Positions 9,081 through 24,000 of a DNA stretch of 64,000 nucleotides are shown piece by piece. The position numbers and the translations under genes were made by a program. Numbering within the stretch: the stretch's first letter is position 1; each line of letters opens with the position of its first letter. Source of the stretch: Stercorarius parasiticus (taxonomy: Eukaryota > Chordata > Aves > Charadriiformes > Stercorariidae); NCBI GenBank assembly GCA_013396915.1, contig VWZL01000106.1:529240-593239 (forward strand). Reading direction: 5' to 3'. Below the pieces are notes generated by a model. The model saw only the letters and a program-made list of their open reading frames with translations, was not told where the DNA came from and made no database searches.

Positions 9081-12000
9081 ACCTTTTTTGTAGTTTCTCC
9101 ACTTCTTTTCTCCTAGGAAGTAACAGAGTGCTCACTAATAAGCCATAGTATCAATAGTACTAGGTACTATTATGTAAAAAACACCCAACAAAACCCACCA
9201 AAAATCCCACCAAAAAACTCCCCTCCTCCCCCAATAACTGTCAAACAATAGCAAACCTCTCCAAGCTCATAATATGCAAATACTTGTTATTTTTCTTTGG
9301 GAATTTCTGTGTCTGGAGACTGGGACTCTTGTCCCCCTGACATGTCTCATTCCAACCAGGTGCGATCTCCTGAGACACTGCTCTGTGCCCTAAATCCATC
9401 TGCAGGAGGAGTGGAGCAGCATGATATCTCATCTCACATCCAACCCAGGAAAATGTTGAAGCCCATCTCATATCCAACCCAGGAAAATGTTGAAGCCCCC
9501 TCTAGGTCACTGATGGGAATTTCTCCCACTTTCCCTGGAACACACATGTAGATCTCCTCCTCCAGACCAGCACAGGGCACGTGGGGTTGTTTTCACTCTC
9601 TAAATTTCCCACTCTGTGGCTGTTCCTGTGTGAGCAGGAATCCTGAACAGGGAGAAGATGAAACTAAATGGGCAACAAAAGGCTCACTGATTATCCCAGG
9701 GTAAACAGAACGTTTGCTTTAAGTAAATAGCTAGCCCTGACCCAGTCTAAATCAAGCTTGGGATCTTTCTGCATTAAGCTGGGTTAAATAGATCTTAAAA
9801 GACTTGCCCGCCTGAAGAACCCTTGTGTTTGTTTTTGTGTGAGTAGGGAATGTTTCTTGCAAGTTGTGAGAGACCAAGTCCGTGCTCTTTTCCTGCAAGG
9901 GAGTTTGCAGAGTCTGGTTATTCTTTCGCTGTTGGGCTGGGTTATTAGTGGCTTGGAAACAGTGTGCAACTCTGGAGGGGTTATTTTTTTTTTTTAATTA
10001 AAAATGCCCCCTCCCCCCCAACTTTTATTATCCATAAATCAAAGATGTAATTATCTCCTCCTTTTCTATTGAAGAAAAAAAACCACAGTACCTGAAGTCT
10101 GATTTTTCATGACGTTTGCTACATGAGGTGGACTTTTTCAGCATCGCTTTTTGCTTCTGTCATTCAAGGCAGACCTTTGGCCACACAGCACAACCCAGCA
10201 GTTGCCACCATGGCTTCCTGGAATAATGCCAGCAGGGTCTGCAAGGGGTCATGGTGGAATTACACTCCTGTAAATGCAATCAGCATCTAGCCCTGCACCC
10301 ACAGTTTTTCATTTGCAGTCCGACTCTCTCTTTGCACTTCACGGATCAATGGGGGACTGTAAGAAAATTCATCTCATTAACATTTGCAGGGCCTTGGGGA
10401 ATGACCGGAGCGTGTTTGAATTGTGCTTTCAAAATTTTTATTTAAGACACATTTATCAGCGTCAATAGTTGTTGTTTTTTTTTTCCCCCTTTAATCTTTT
10501 TTACATTTTCCAGGCCTTCATCTGATCCCCAGGACAGCTAATTTAGTTGGCCTTGTTGTAATGAAGGATCTGAGCAGGAGGATGCTTTTTTGGCTCTCAT
10601 CTGGAAGGGAGAAATCACTGCACTTCAGTTTTTGGCGTTCAGTTTTGGCGTTTTTGAGGTTTGGCACTGGTAGGTTGGCCTCACCTGGGAATTTTTCTCC
10701 TTATGCTCCCTTGTCTCTTCTGCCAGGTGCTCTGTAGCTCACCAACACCCCACCTGTGCCTCCACTTCCAGAGCTGAAGTGGCTCTGATTTTCCAAAGGG
10801 ATCAAGGCTTATGCAGTTGCAACTGTTTTTTCTAGCGGCAATAACTTTTGAACTGATGAATTTCGATCAAACATGAAAGCGGGCTGGAAGACTTGAGGAT
10901 AATCTGTTTACTATGCGTTTCTAAAGAAGAGAAGTGAGACCCAAATGAATGGCTGGGCTGAGGTGGGGAGCACAGCTGTGGCATTGTCTAGTCTGTCTGC
11001 CACTGTCAACTGGTGTGCAGAGATTGCCTACAGATTGCACTATGGGGTATTTATAAGGGATGGATGTATGAAAGAACCCCTCTGTATTTTACCTTGTGGC
11101 TGTTCTACCCGTTTTGAGATGAACGAACCTCCCATTCCCTACCTGTCCATCTGAAGATTTGAAGCAGTCACCTTCCGGGGCAAACTTCCTCCCCTCTACA
11201 ACCACTGCAATGAAAGGAGACACGCGTTTCACTAAGATCCTGGTGCTGTTCCCACTGCAGCATCCAAGGTTTGCTACTTGAATTTAAAATCGGCAAGAGC
11301 CTGATTACCTTGGTAAGAACAAATCCTCTGTTTCTAATGGGAACATGACATACAGATGCCCAGAGCAAAGGTCCCTTTAACCCTGAACCTTCTCTTGGAG
11401 CACAGCCTGGAGGGGATGATTATTGTTCTCCTAAGCCACCCTGAAAGGATTTCAAATACAGTTAATTACCTTGTTCTCAGTCCCATTTGGGGCCCATGTT
11501 TTTTTCTGGGAGCTCCTGATCAGGAGAGGTTGGTGACCCTGCAGATGTTCCCTGCCTCAGTTTCCCGACGGACCCTTTCTGCATTTTGCTTGTTTTGCTA
11601 ATGGCCATCTCTTTTGAGGACCCTGTACAGCACCTGGTAGATCCTACTTTTTGATGGAGCCTCTTGGCAAGATCATAACTTAGACAAGTAACAATGAAGT
11701 GCTGCTGGTTTGTCTCTTGCCCCTGTGGCACCTTGTTTTCTCAAATGCCTGTCCTTATGCAGTGGCTTCTCTCTCCACTCTCTTCCCCCCACCCACAGAC
11801 AGCTGTGCAGGCCCCTGCAAACCTCTTCACAAATTAGTTGAGGCTTGAGAGGTGACTGAGAGAAGCACTGGCCCACCCAAGGACTTGGAGGCCTGTCTGA
11901 AGGAAATCCACCTGGTTAAACAGATCTTTTTTTTTTATCATGTTGGAAAGTGCCTGGGCAGAGGCACATAGGCTTAGGCAGACACTCAGTGTTGCTAATT

Positions 12001-15000
12001 GCTTGTGTTTCAGTAGCGCCGGAGGTCCCTGCCATGGACTGGGGTCTATTGTGCAGGAGGTCCACGGAAAACACAAACCAAATGAACTTGTGAACTCTTC
12101 CTGTTAGACACCAGCTACCACAGTGGGTAATTAAAAGTAATTAGCAAGTTTCTAGTTTGCTGGTGGTAACACTGGCAGCTCCTGGTGACCGCTGCTTTTC
12201 CTCCCCTCCCATAACCCTGGAGGAAGCGGGACAGTGTTGTTCCTCTGCCAAGAGGGAAGGCGTTGTCTCGGTGGCGAAGGGGGGAGGTTGTGGGATGATA
12301 GATGAGCTCCACAGGGGTGGCTAACCCTGGAAAAAAGGGGAAGTGCGGTCTGCTTGGATTTTGCTTCCAGGTGCGTCTGCATGGGAACGCACACACAAGC
12401 ATAAAGGTGAATTCGTTGTGTCTTGCCCCTAAAGTCTTGTTAAGGCGGTGGCTGAGGGAGGGTCTGAAAGCCCCTTCTTGTCCTCTAGGGGTATGATGCA
12501 AGGATGGCTTCAGATGATTCGGTATTTCTCTTCCTAGATGTCTTGCAAAAGTCTTGTGTATTCACCCGGTCTGCAGTGGACATTTGGAAATGATGCAGTG
12601 TGTTTTGGGGACTTGGGACCAGTTAGTCCTTTGTCCATGCCTTTGCTGAGTTCCCTGTTCTGCTTGCACTCGCTTTCCATCTGCTGGCATCCTTACTGCT
12701 CACTCTCATGTTCAACAGTTCTCTCTAGACAGGGCAGACGCTGTTGACAAGAGAACAGCAAGTGTTATGCTCTGGTTTAAGAACAGGGTGTCCAGAAGCG
12801 ATGTTGAAATGCAGGGTCCCTGTGCCCTGCTGTATGCCCCACTCAAAAACATGCTTGGCAGGAACATCTGCTCTTGGGGCAGAGGGGTTTACCCAAGTCA
12901 GGGTGGGCTGCGCTCACTCTGCACCTCTTTAAATGAGTTGATCATTTCTCTTTTGTGGGGAAAATTGACCGACCTCCTGGCTCTGAAAGTATTTGCCATG
13001 CTGTCCTGTGGGCAAGGACCGGAGGGAAGCTGCAGAAGGTCAGAGCTGCTAAAAAGCCATTGGGGTGGCCGAAGTAGGGGTCACAATGAGAGGCTGTCCC
13101 AGGCTGGCGGCTGTCAAGGATTGCTTTGCAGATGGGGCACTGTCTTCTATATTCAGGCTCGGTCTTGGCACAAGCTATGAAAAAGCAAGTGTGAGACAGA
13201 GTGAGGATGTTGGTGCTGCAACGTAAACCTGTGTCTGCAATGCAGCGCGGGCTACAGGTCCCCCGTTTGAAGGGAGACAAAGCTGTGCTCTCTAGCTGTG
13301 CTTAAAAATCCCATACACAACTCCATGGAGCTTCTCTGTCTAGCAGGTGCCCAGGTACTCGGCACTGCTGAGAATTGGATCTGACAGCCCCTGTCTGCCT
13401 CTGCTGTGCTGTGCTCCCTTTTACCACCACTGCCAGCACTTACCTGGTGCTTCAGATCCGTGAGGAGACACCGTCAGCTAATTCAAGGGTTGCCGAGCTG
13501 TGATTTCACACGCAGGTTGGCAACACCAACACATGCTCCCCAGGCTAGGAGGATGGTGTCGGAGGTGTTCTCCCAGGGAGAGCAGAAAATTGTTGTGTCC
13601 TGAATCTAATTTAAACCAAGCAGAGCGGTGTCCATTGCCTTGATGCCCCAGGCAGAGCGATAGCTTTGCACTGCCCCTCTCCTATGAGAGGTGCACGGGG
13701 GTGCCCAGGATTAGGGCAGCAAATTAAGTCTCTCTCCCTTCTCAGCCACTCTGCATCTCTCTACAGTTTGGGCAGAGGCAGAAAAGCCACACTGCCACCC
13801 AAGGCCCATAAAGCAAGCGTTATCTACTGAAATCCATCACTGAAAAATGTGGTTAAGCCAGTTGTACAGCAGCAGAAATGAAGAATCAATCAGGGCTTCA
13901 TTATCTTTCCAGAATGCAAGAAGAGCCGTTTCACAGCAATTCGCATCCTTGCCCTTCAACTCCCCCTGAAAGGTGGCATATACATTTTCCTTCGTTCAGC
14001 TTTTTCCCTTTAACAGCAGATAATCAGCTTAATAGAGAAAAGATTGTCCTTACAACGCAAAAGAGAGGTAATGGAGAGAAATCTGCCTTGAGAAAAAGAA
14101 AAAAAAGGTGTGGCTCACGTATAGCAAAACTGTTGGTTTTGCACTTGAGGTGTTTGGGGAGTCTGAGGGGGATGTGTGAATCACCAGTAACATCTTTCTC
14201 TGGGAAAGAGTGCGGTGGGGCTGCTGATACGGCCTCTGCCGACCGCTGCCTGCAGAAGTGGGATGCAGAGAAGAATCTGAGGAAGTTTTTGACCATTGTC
14301 GCTAGGCTAGAGCTTCAAGGCCCTTGTCATTAGAGAAAAGGGAGTTCCCAAAAACAGCTCCACCTGGGCCGAGAGTTATGAACGGCACCTTCTTCATTGG
14401 TGCCGATGAAGCAAACCAGGTAGTTAACAAGGATGGAATAGCTGTGCTTAAGTTTTATAAAAGAATCCAGAAATGACACTAGCCTCCATGCTGCAGGGCA
14501 CTGTGTGAGCTGAGAAGTGGTGGTCAGGGAACAGCGTGATGCTTGGTTACCCCGTCTTCAGGTCCTATGGGATTTCTGCACTTTTCTTGGAAGGAGAAAG
14601 TGCTGCTCACTGTTGTAGACTGGCAGAATGTATTTAGCCATGCTGGAGACACTGGTTGGGAATTTTCTGTGAAAAATGTTTTTTGCAATGCCAAAGTATA
14701 TTCCTGTGAAATGAGCTCTTTCGGGTACCTTAGATTTTTTTTTTTTCCTTGTGTTTTCCACCAGAAGTATAAAATCGGAGAAAACCAGAGTGCTTTGGAT
14801 TGTGCTGCCATTAAACACGGCTGCCGCAGTGCATCGAGGGAGCTGTGACAAGACACGCTGTGTGCAAGCTACCGGAGACAGAGCAGCCCGTGTGGGAAGG
14901 TGTAAAGCTGTGCATTAGCTTTGATCTCTCTCTGGGGCTGTCTCAGTTTCCCAGCACACCTAGCGGTACCTCATTTTGCAGTACGTGCCCTGCGTGCAGC

Positions 15001-18000
15001 CAAGCTCCATCGCTTCCTCCCGGGCCCTGCTTTGGCTCAAGGATGTCTCTTCTGTACAAGACCAATGTGGTGGGAACCTGCGTGTCAGTGGTGGAAGTGC
15101 TGCCCTATGGTCCTTCACGTTGGCTTTGTGGGCTGTGTCTGAGGGTGAAAAGTGCTAAAAAGGGAGGAGCCATCTCTGGCAATGGGAGCAAAGCTGCAGG
15201 AGGGGAACAGACCTCCTTGAAGCTCACGTTCTCCAACCTCCTAGGCAGCTGTGGTGACCAGGTCTTCCCATATCTCTCTCTTTCTTCAGACTGCGGACCT
15301 TTCTGAGACAGTGGGATGTCAGGCTTAGAGAGTTTCAGCAGAGATCAGTGAGTGGCTTTCTCTGTCATAATCAGCTTTTTCCTGCAGACATGATTACTTT
15401 GTCACAAGCTGCCTGAGAAGACCCATTGCCAACGCAACAAGGCAAAATGACGCTGAGACCCTGCAGAGTTTCTGTGCGAGAAGAAAAGAGCTGGACAATT
15501 TCAAGTGAACACTTAGGTGTGAGAAAAATCCCCTGGATGCTCAGGGAGATGGCACTTCTCCTCCCTGTGCTGGGCAGCCCAGCATCTCTACCCTGGTGTG
15601 CTAAGGACCCAGAGGAAATGGGGACAACAGCTATGGGATGCTTCCACCAGTCAGCAGTTTCTCGCAGTGCTGTGCCAGGGGTTTGGTCCCCATCTCTTTC
15701 TCACCACACTTGCGCCAGCAGCACTTGGCTAATAGAAAGGATGCGAGGGGGATGGGGATGGCTAACCGAAGGGACAGCGAGTGGAGTGGGACTTACACTG
15801 CCCAGAGGGAACTCAGGGTTGGAGTAATGTCATGGCTGTGAGTCGGTGTCTGCTGGCACTGAAGATAAGTGGTGAGGGGAGCGTCAGCCAGGTTTGAGGT
15901 ATTGAATGAGTGTTGTCTCATAATGCCATCAGCACACACTTAGGCAAAAGGCCCCAGAGATGAAGATCCTGAGAGGTGAAAGGAGTTGTCCATCATTAGT
16001 ACCCTGTGAAGGTGAGGGACAGCAGAGACAACAAGGGATCTCCCATGGCAGGGCAGCAAGGTGCAGCTACCAATTTGTTCAGCAGAAACTTGGGGGAAAA
16101 AAACCCAAAACTTGGAGATTTACAAGGTAGGTTTACAAGTATTAGAGGCTTAAACAAGAGTAGCTTTGGCCTATGGAAATATAAATGTCTTTTGCGTAAG
16201 TACCCTCATCCTGCAGGATGTGTATGGCTTTGCCTAATGGGAGGCCTCGTTAATTAACCTGAACACATGCTCTCTTGTCAAGGGCTGCTTATTGGTAGGA
16301 AGACATCATTCAGAAAGCCAAGGAACCAAAACACTTGCATGAAAACTCAGGGAAGCAGTTGTGTCACTGAAGAGCTGGGAACGTTTATCTTTTCTCCCTT
16401 GTGTGAATACATTTTTCTTGGTAAAACAGCAGGGTAAGAAGAAAAATGTGGAGCAGAGCTGAACTCGGAGTCTGTAAGCCGCACTTCTGCCCAGATCGGA
16501 GCTGAGAGTCCAGGACCCTGTGTTCCCCATGCTGCTCTGTGGGCAGGGGTCCCTCCTGGGGTTGATAAAAGACAATATGTGTTAACCTTGGAGCAGGCAG
16601 AGCTTGACACAGAAGGCTAGACCCTTTTGGGATTCAGCCAGCAGCAAAGGAGTTCGTTTCCCTCCCTCCGGACTCCCAGGTGTGGAATGGGAACTGCATT
16701 GTCTGCGAAAGCATTCAATGCTGAGCCGAACGTGAACCTCCTCGTGATGCAAATGCAGTTTCCATCCTAGAGCTTCCTTTAGATTTAATTAGCGTCAAAT
16801 GGTAAATCATCTCCAATAGCTTGATGTGTCTGCCCGACCTCAGCTCTGGGACTGCACTGCTAAACTCTGCAGACCTTCAAGAAAGCCAGTGTCAGTGACT
16901 AGGAGTGCTTTCTCTTGATTTACAGGGCCTGTGACCTGTAAGTCAGTACCTATTTAATTCTATTTTATCGCCTGTCTTCTGTAGATCAGTTTAAATGGGA
17001 GAAGCAACTGAGTACTGAAAGGCAGTTCATGAAGGGTTCTTGCGTGCGTGTGTGAACAGGAAATCTTTTTGCTTTGTTTTGGATTTGTTTCGTTTTGTTA
17101 CGCAGAAAGTGCAGCTATTAATGAGGAGCTTTTGGGAACTGAGCAGCCAGCTGTCAGACTACTGGGATGCCTGGTATTCCAGTCCTATCACACACAAAAC
17201 CCCGTCTGGAGGCCTGAGCTCTGTTATTACCAGTTGCAGACAGTGTGAACGCATTGACAACTCCCGCTGATTGCCCTGACACCGGATTAGGCTTGAAAAC
17301 CTTCTCCCAAGCAATATCCAGGCCGTATATAAATGCCTGTGGGACAGCGTGTCAAGGATATCTCTTGGGCTGGAGTAAACGTGTGCTGGAGAATGGCAGT
17401 AAACCCTATCCCTGACTCGGCTCATCTGGAAGGGGTGAAACCAAATCATCACCACTTGGGCTGGGAAGACCGACAATGAGTCAGGGAGGGCAGAGCTACA
17501 GGATACTGTCACCAGCAAGGGCCAAGCAAGGAAAAAAGTGACCTAGAGAAATACAGAGGCTGGGAAAACACTGGTTCCAGCTAGGAGGAATTATAAACCT
17601 GGTGGATGTGTGCTTTCCATGGAAAGGAGGAACAAGGTGGGCACTGGGGCCAGCCTGACCCTGGAATCAGGCGAGCTGTGCCCTGACAAGCAGCAAGTGC
17701 TGCCCGTGTGGCCTGACTACTGAAAAAAAGTGGGAGGAAAGGCTGGGAAACCAAACCAAGACCAACTGTGTCTGAAAGCAATGCCTGCACCACTGCTCTG
17801 AGCAAGCAGGATGAATGTTTTCCATGCCCATGTCTCCTGCCTGCTCTTTCTCCCCTAAGAAAGTCACAGCCAGTAGCTCTCCCCCAGCTCCCCCTCTTTC
17901 CATGCGCTTTGATCCTTCAGGAAGCCAGGGTTGTGAGCTGTTCCCCTGTGGCGGAGCAGAGGACGCGGGGATGGTTTTTGCATACAGGGAGTTTTGCCTA

Positions 18001-21000
18001 CAGAGGGTCAGATCGCAGGAAGTCCAGCTGTAAAATAACCTCGAGAAAATCTGCATGAAGCTGTGAGCAGGAATGGGGGAGCACGCTGATTTAGAGAGGA
18101 AATCGGAGGCTGGATCTACAGGGCAGGGAGAATGTCACTGCTGGAGGAAGAACTGAAGCGTATCTGGGGGCCTTCTGACCTTGGATGCTCTTGGGAGGAG
18201 GCCAGCTCTCCTAAAAATGCCTTGCTGGAGAGCAGGAGAGAGGGGTTACAGAAACGCTGTGTCTGGTAAGTGTATATGTCTGGCACTTGTGCAATAAGGG
18301 CCTGAAAGTTTTGGTGCACAAGCTCGTCTATGGAAGGGTGAGCCCCACTCTTGGGGCTGCTTGGCACAGACTGTGGGGACACCATGAAAGCCGACGCAAG
18401 CAAAAGTCTCTAATAAGGCTTTCCATCCTCCTGACCCTGCAGGATGTGGTCAACAGGTCTTTCTGAAAGTCTTTGGAAAGTTGGAGAGGTTGAACGTGGG
18501 TGGAGTTGGTGCAGATAAGCCCATAGGGAAGGAGATCTGGAGCCTGCAGTGCCATTGCAGGTTGAATCAACAGGGCACTGTGTTCTTAGCATTTTTCACT
18601 TGCTGTGTGTTGATCCTTGTCTGTAAGAACATACTGATCATACTGCTGCAGATGTTGGCCTCAAACCTCACTTCAGCCCAGTGTGATGGGGAATACTGGG
18701 GACAGGGTCTTAAGCTGTCCAGTCCAGGAAGAACTTGAGATACCTGGGTGTGTAGAGATGCCAAGGTAGGAAGGTGGCTCGAGGCAGTTTTGGGGAGAGC
18801 AGGTTAAGCTGGTATGTAGGTAGTCTAAGCCAAATAGAGACTTTTTGTTAGGTACATGAAGAAGTTGTCATACTCTTCCAGTCCTAGATCTCCACAGTCC
18901 TTGAAGAAAGCCTTTCTTCAGGTTCTGTCTGTGTACAAGACATCAGAACAAAGGCCCCAAGCACAGGACCTCGGTGGCATGTGGTCAGTGGAGCATGAGT
19001 GCTCCCCCAAATGCACACTTCGTGTCCTGCCTGTGGGAGGGCAAGATGTACAGCTCTACCTGGGGGAATGGAGGGAAAGTACTGGAGTACCCAAGCAGCA
19101 TTTCATCACCTTAGCGGCATCCACATGGCAATACAGGAATACGGGTTTCTTCATGGAAACCACGGTTCTTCTGTATCAGCTAAAGAGATCCATGTTCACA
19201 GCCAAACCAAACAACTCACAAACCCCCAGCATCTCCCTAAGAAGGCCAGCAGGAGACTTTCAGGCCATCCCACTGTGTTCCCATTGCAACAGTGGGAGGT
19301 GTTCCCTTAGGTATGATTCCTATGCAACTCTCAACAATCAGGCACTTTTAGGGAAACAATAGTCTGATTACAAAGCACTTTTTTGTGGTTAATTTGTATT
19401 TCACGTGACCTTTTCTGCCCTAGTCCTTGACAAATGGGAGCTAGATATATTCCTGGAGCTAGAGCACAAGTAGAGGAGCAGGAGGAGCTGGGACGGGACT
19501 GGGACCCACTGTGTTGTGGTGCCTCAATGGTTGCAAGCCTAATTACTATGTCAAAAAAAAGTCTGATGAAATGACTACCCAGGTAGAGGAGGTTTTAGAG
19601 GGCTTCTTAATAGGAAAAGATGCAATATCAAGTGTCCGAAAATTAAAGTTAGCAAAAATCAACCTGGAAATACAATGTAAATTTTTAAGAGTGAGAGTAA
19701 TCAGTCATTGACACTGTTTTTCAAGGGACCGGGTTCTCCATCACTGTGAGTCTTTAACAACTTGCAGGGACCATGGCAGGAGAACTTTGGGACTTCATGC
19801 AAGCACGTTAGATACAACGGGACTGAGCAGTCAGTCTGCGTGTATGCATGGGGAGTGCTGCATTTCTTCATCGGGGCTCCTAGGACAGAGCCCATCTTGG
19901 GTTGGATGCATCTGGAAGAGAAAGACTGACAGGATCAAGCAGGTGAGGAAGGTTAGCAGCAGGCATTTAACAAAGCAAGGGAAGTCCTGCACATCAGGCT
20001 TCCCCATGGCCACATCCCTGGATCAGCTGGGTGGGAGCAAGAGCAGAGGATGCTGTCAGCAGAGGTAGCAGAGCAGTGTGACTAAAGGGTAGTCCAATTC
20101 CTCATCTGAACTCCATATTTCAGGAAAATAATATTTGTTATGGGCAAAATGAGAGTTTTTCTTGAACATGCTGAGCAGTGAAGATAAAGGCACCTCCCAT
20201 TCCCAGCTGGGGGCCTGAGCCAGGGTTTGCTAGATTCATTGAAAGTCACCATTATCCAGAAAATGCTTAACGGGGCCGTTGAATAGGGTGGGTGGACACA
20301 AGGTCAGTCAAAGGGGCAGATGAAGGATAATCTGTGCAACCTTTGCTTTTGGACAGTTCTTGATTTTTCAAGGACCTCTTCATACTGGAAGCTCTTTTAT
20401 TGTGTCTTTCATAAGCTATTGCACTGCCACTGCTAACCAGGAAACCATTCTACTTTGAGAGAAATATTTACCTGCCATTTCCACAGAAGTCAGATGAGGT
20501 TTTCAGAGAGTACAAATTCAGAGATAACTTATGGTAACTGTAATTTTAAATTTCCCAGCTTTCAGATGGTCTTGTAAAAAAAATATTTCTACAGTATTTT
20601 AGCAATGTTGTATTAAAAGAACCCATGCAGTGTCAGAAGCTGGTGTTATTAATCTGGAAATGGTCTGGGCTGTACTATGTGGAAGCATACCACCGCTTGG
20701 TTCCCGTTACTGCTTACCGTACAGTGCTCACAGGCAGAAACGCAGTGATAAAGGTATAAGAGCACTTTTACACCAGGACGGTTGATTTTGCCTCCTGAAG
20801 TGGTGGGACCCATATACCCCTGGAAGTACTTTTGGGCTTGATAACCTGGTCTGCCCTTCAAGGGCGTCCCACATGAATTACTCAACAGGCAAAGCGAAGA
20901 GCTTTGACCTGTGACAAGGCTTCGTAGCCAAAGCCTGGGTACCTCAGTGGGAAAAGCATCAGTAGGTTTTGGATAAAGCCTGTTGGCTGTAGAGCATAAA

Positions 21001-24000
21001 GTTTAACAGAAGGCAGCTCTCCAACAGCATTTTTCCCAGCCTGTGTCCTCATTTAACGTGTAGTCGTTTCTGAGCTATTTGCATTGTATGGCTTGCTGAA
21101 CTGCTCTGTTATCCGTACACGAGCTCTGTACTTAGAGGTGCTCTTCACTTACAACTTCAGGTTGCAGTAGCTATTTGAGCTTGGCTTGTTCCTGGCTACA
21201 CTATTAAAAAGAAAAAGAAGTTTCTTTGCCCACCCTTTCTCCTCAAACTTCCCTATTGCTGCATTTTATGCTGCACACATTCAGAGGGTAATAAATTCAG
21301 TTTGTTCTGGTCTAAGCGTAATTCCTTAGTAATTGCCATCTATTTATTTTTATTGGTAGCAATATCTTAGCTTTACAAATGCAAGATCTGGACTCTTCTG
21401 GCAGAGTCTTAGGAAAGGCTTGCTTAATAAAAGTAGAAATGCATTTGGGAAGGTTTAAATTGGACAGCTGCAGAGAACTCTCTTTTTTGCTGAACATGGC
21501 AGAATTCATTCCCCAACAAGGCCATAAGGGGCTGTAGGGGATGGAGAGCAGGATGAAACCCTTCTCTCTGTGAAGGTTTAGGACATGTGATCAGCTGAAT
21601 GATGCCTTGAGAAGTGCAGATGGCATGAGACTCAGATCCTGAAGGGCCAAGCGTAGTGGTTATTTCAGCCTTGTCAACATGCGGTGGCTCCAACCCAATT
21701 TGTGACCTTCCCCTTCTCTTCCAATGCTGCAGGAGCCTTTGCATAGTTGCTCATGACCTTTGGAATGGACTCTTACTGATGTACGGTTTCCTGATTCAAA
21801 CTAAGCATGGCACTGGGAACACTAGTTATCGTAATTTTTCCATCCCTTCCACAGTTTTCTTTCTCATCTTTCGATCTATCCACATTGAGAAAAATAATCC
21901 CCCAAAACTCACTCTGACCCATGAGCACATGCAGCACAGAGCGTGTTTTTGATAGTCACATTGAGCAAGCTTCAAGAGAAATTCTGGGCAATTTTCATCT
22001 CTATTTTCATCTCCATTTCACCATCAGATCATTAAAACGAGACAAGTAAAACATCTCAGAATAAAAATGACAGACACAAATGCACGTCTTTAAATATTAG
22101 CAGCTTTAAAATTAATGTTTGATAAGATTCCCTGCTGACTTTTGATTACTGGTGCCTTTTACAAAGTTCAGCTTTCAGATCTTATATCTGAATCTTTTAT
22201 TGTGCATTCCCAGGAAGATAAAACACAGTTATTGCTAATGCAGTTTGTTTTCTATACCCTTAACAAAAATGCCTGTTCCTTGGTTGCCACATGCTACCAA
22301 AAGGGATAAGATTTTAATCACCAGTCAATAAAGTCCCTTCACGTTTTTCATGGCAACAGACCTAGAAGAAGTTACTTTTACTCAGTAGTTATATAGTGCC
22401 TGTTAAAATGTCAGTGGTTGGGTACATATTGGGGTCACTGAAAGTCAGAGAGGTGTTTATTTGCAAATCACGCCCCCCCGCTCCCCGTCTCCCTGTTCCC
22501 TGGCAGTGGTTTCTGCAGAGAGACACCCAGGATTCTGAGAGACCCATGTGTTGGTTTGTCTGGGACTGTCACTTGTGCCATGCCGAAGCACGGGGACAGC
22601 ACTGGCAATTTACCAGTGGGGCTCTGCGTGACCGTGTGTGCCTGTCTGTGCACAATATTCTATGTATGGTCTCTGCTGCTGGCAGGAATGCTTCCTGGAG
22701 GGTCCTTGCTTTTATTGCTGCTTCTGCCTGTGTCCAGGAAGCCATAAAGTGTAGTAGAATGTGAGAAATAGTTTAAGTCCTATGCTGCTCATAAACACTT
22801 AACCCTGCTTTTCAAGAGGAGTACTTAATCAAGGGGAGGAGAATATCAAGTCTCTTCCAACTCACTTGGGCCATAAACGAGCCCTTCAGCAAGGGTAAAG
22901 TGGGGCACACAGAGAATTGCTGCTGTTTCCACTGGCTGAGAAACTGGCTATAATGATTGTATGATTCTACTTAGACAACTCCATCTCATTAGGGTGGTGG
23001 GTCTAAACAACCACTTAATTCCTGGCACAGAAGAGGACCACAACCCTAGAGATGTGACTAATGCTAAAATGCTAAATCCAGACCTTTCCGGTGCTTATTT
23101 GTAAAGCCTTGCCCTGAGCATCTCGCTGTCACCAGTGGAGAGAAGGGGGATGCCTCCAGAAGCACACCTTTCTTGAAAGGTGCCTGCCTTTCTCTCCCTG
23201 GAGAGGGCATGGAAAAGGAGACCAGTCTCCTGACTCACATCTTGAGCATCTCCAGCTTTCGTGTGGCATTTGGCAGTCAGGCTGGTGAGGTGAGGGTGAC
23301 ACAGAGACATTCCTTGGGTAACCCAAGTGCTAGGATGCACGCAGACAACACCCCGGGAGATGTTTAGACTGGGGCTGAGCATGGAGACGCTGCTGCAAAC
23401 GCGGCAGTCTGTGTAGATAGGGCTGGGTCTCTGACCCTGCAGACCTTCAGCTCAGCAAGCAATTCTGAGTCATTGCTCTGCAGTAATTAAATTTAGCTGG
23501 GAAACTCCTGGGGGTGTTCCTGTGCAGGTGGGTGCTGCTCTGCCAGGGCAGCCATGCAGGAGCATTGCTCTGTCAGAGCCTTGGGTGGCACGTGGCTGGA
23601 TGAACATCAGCATCAGGGAAGCAAAAATTGCTTCCATTAGCAACTAAATGGTTCTGCCCATCTGCAGATGACAAACGCACTGCTTCTGACGACAGAGGGC
23701 ATGCTGACACAGTTCTGGGAAGTTAAATCCAGGCAGATTGCACATGGGGGACACATGTTGTTTCATAGAGAGGGGACAATCCTGTGATCTTTACAAGTTA
23801 CCTTCCAGGAGAAAGGTGGCTTGACTGCGTAAGCCTGTGTGGGGCTTTAATCAGCTTTTTGGGGGGCTTCCCTGCACGAGCAGACCCCAAGGTTTCATTT
23901 GGGCTGTAAGCGAGTCAGATGCTATTGGAAGTGGTGCAGAAGCAGAAGCGGGTATTACACCGAGCCTGCAGCAAGCTGCGGGGAGAGGAAATGGCCGTGA

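Noticed and set aside
12942..13280. Minus-strand ORF with a CPIC motif suggesting a RING finger
   Set aside because: Only one CxxC pair; the other metal-binding residues are not at RING spacing and there is no splice context.
18856..19362. 168-codon plus-strand ORF
   Set aside because: No recognisable domain and an alternative-frame ORF overlaps it; expected by chance over 64 kb.
22840..22980. Possible CR1 3' end (tctcttccaactcac ... gattgtatgattctac)
   Set aside because: Only two short matches in the wrong spacing; too weak to call.
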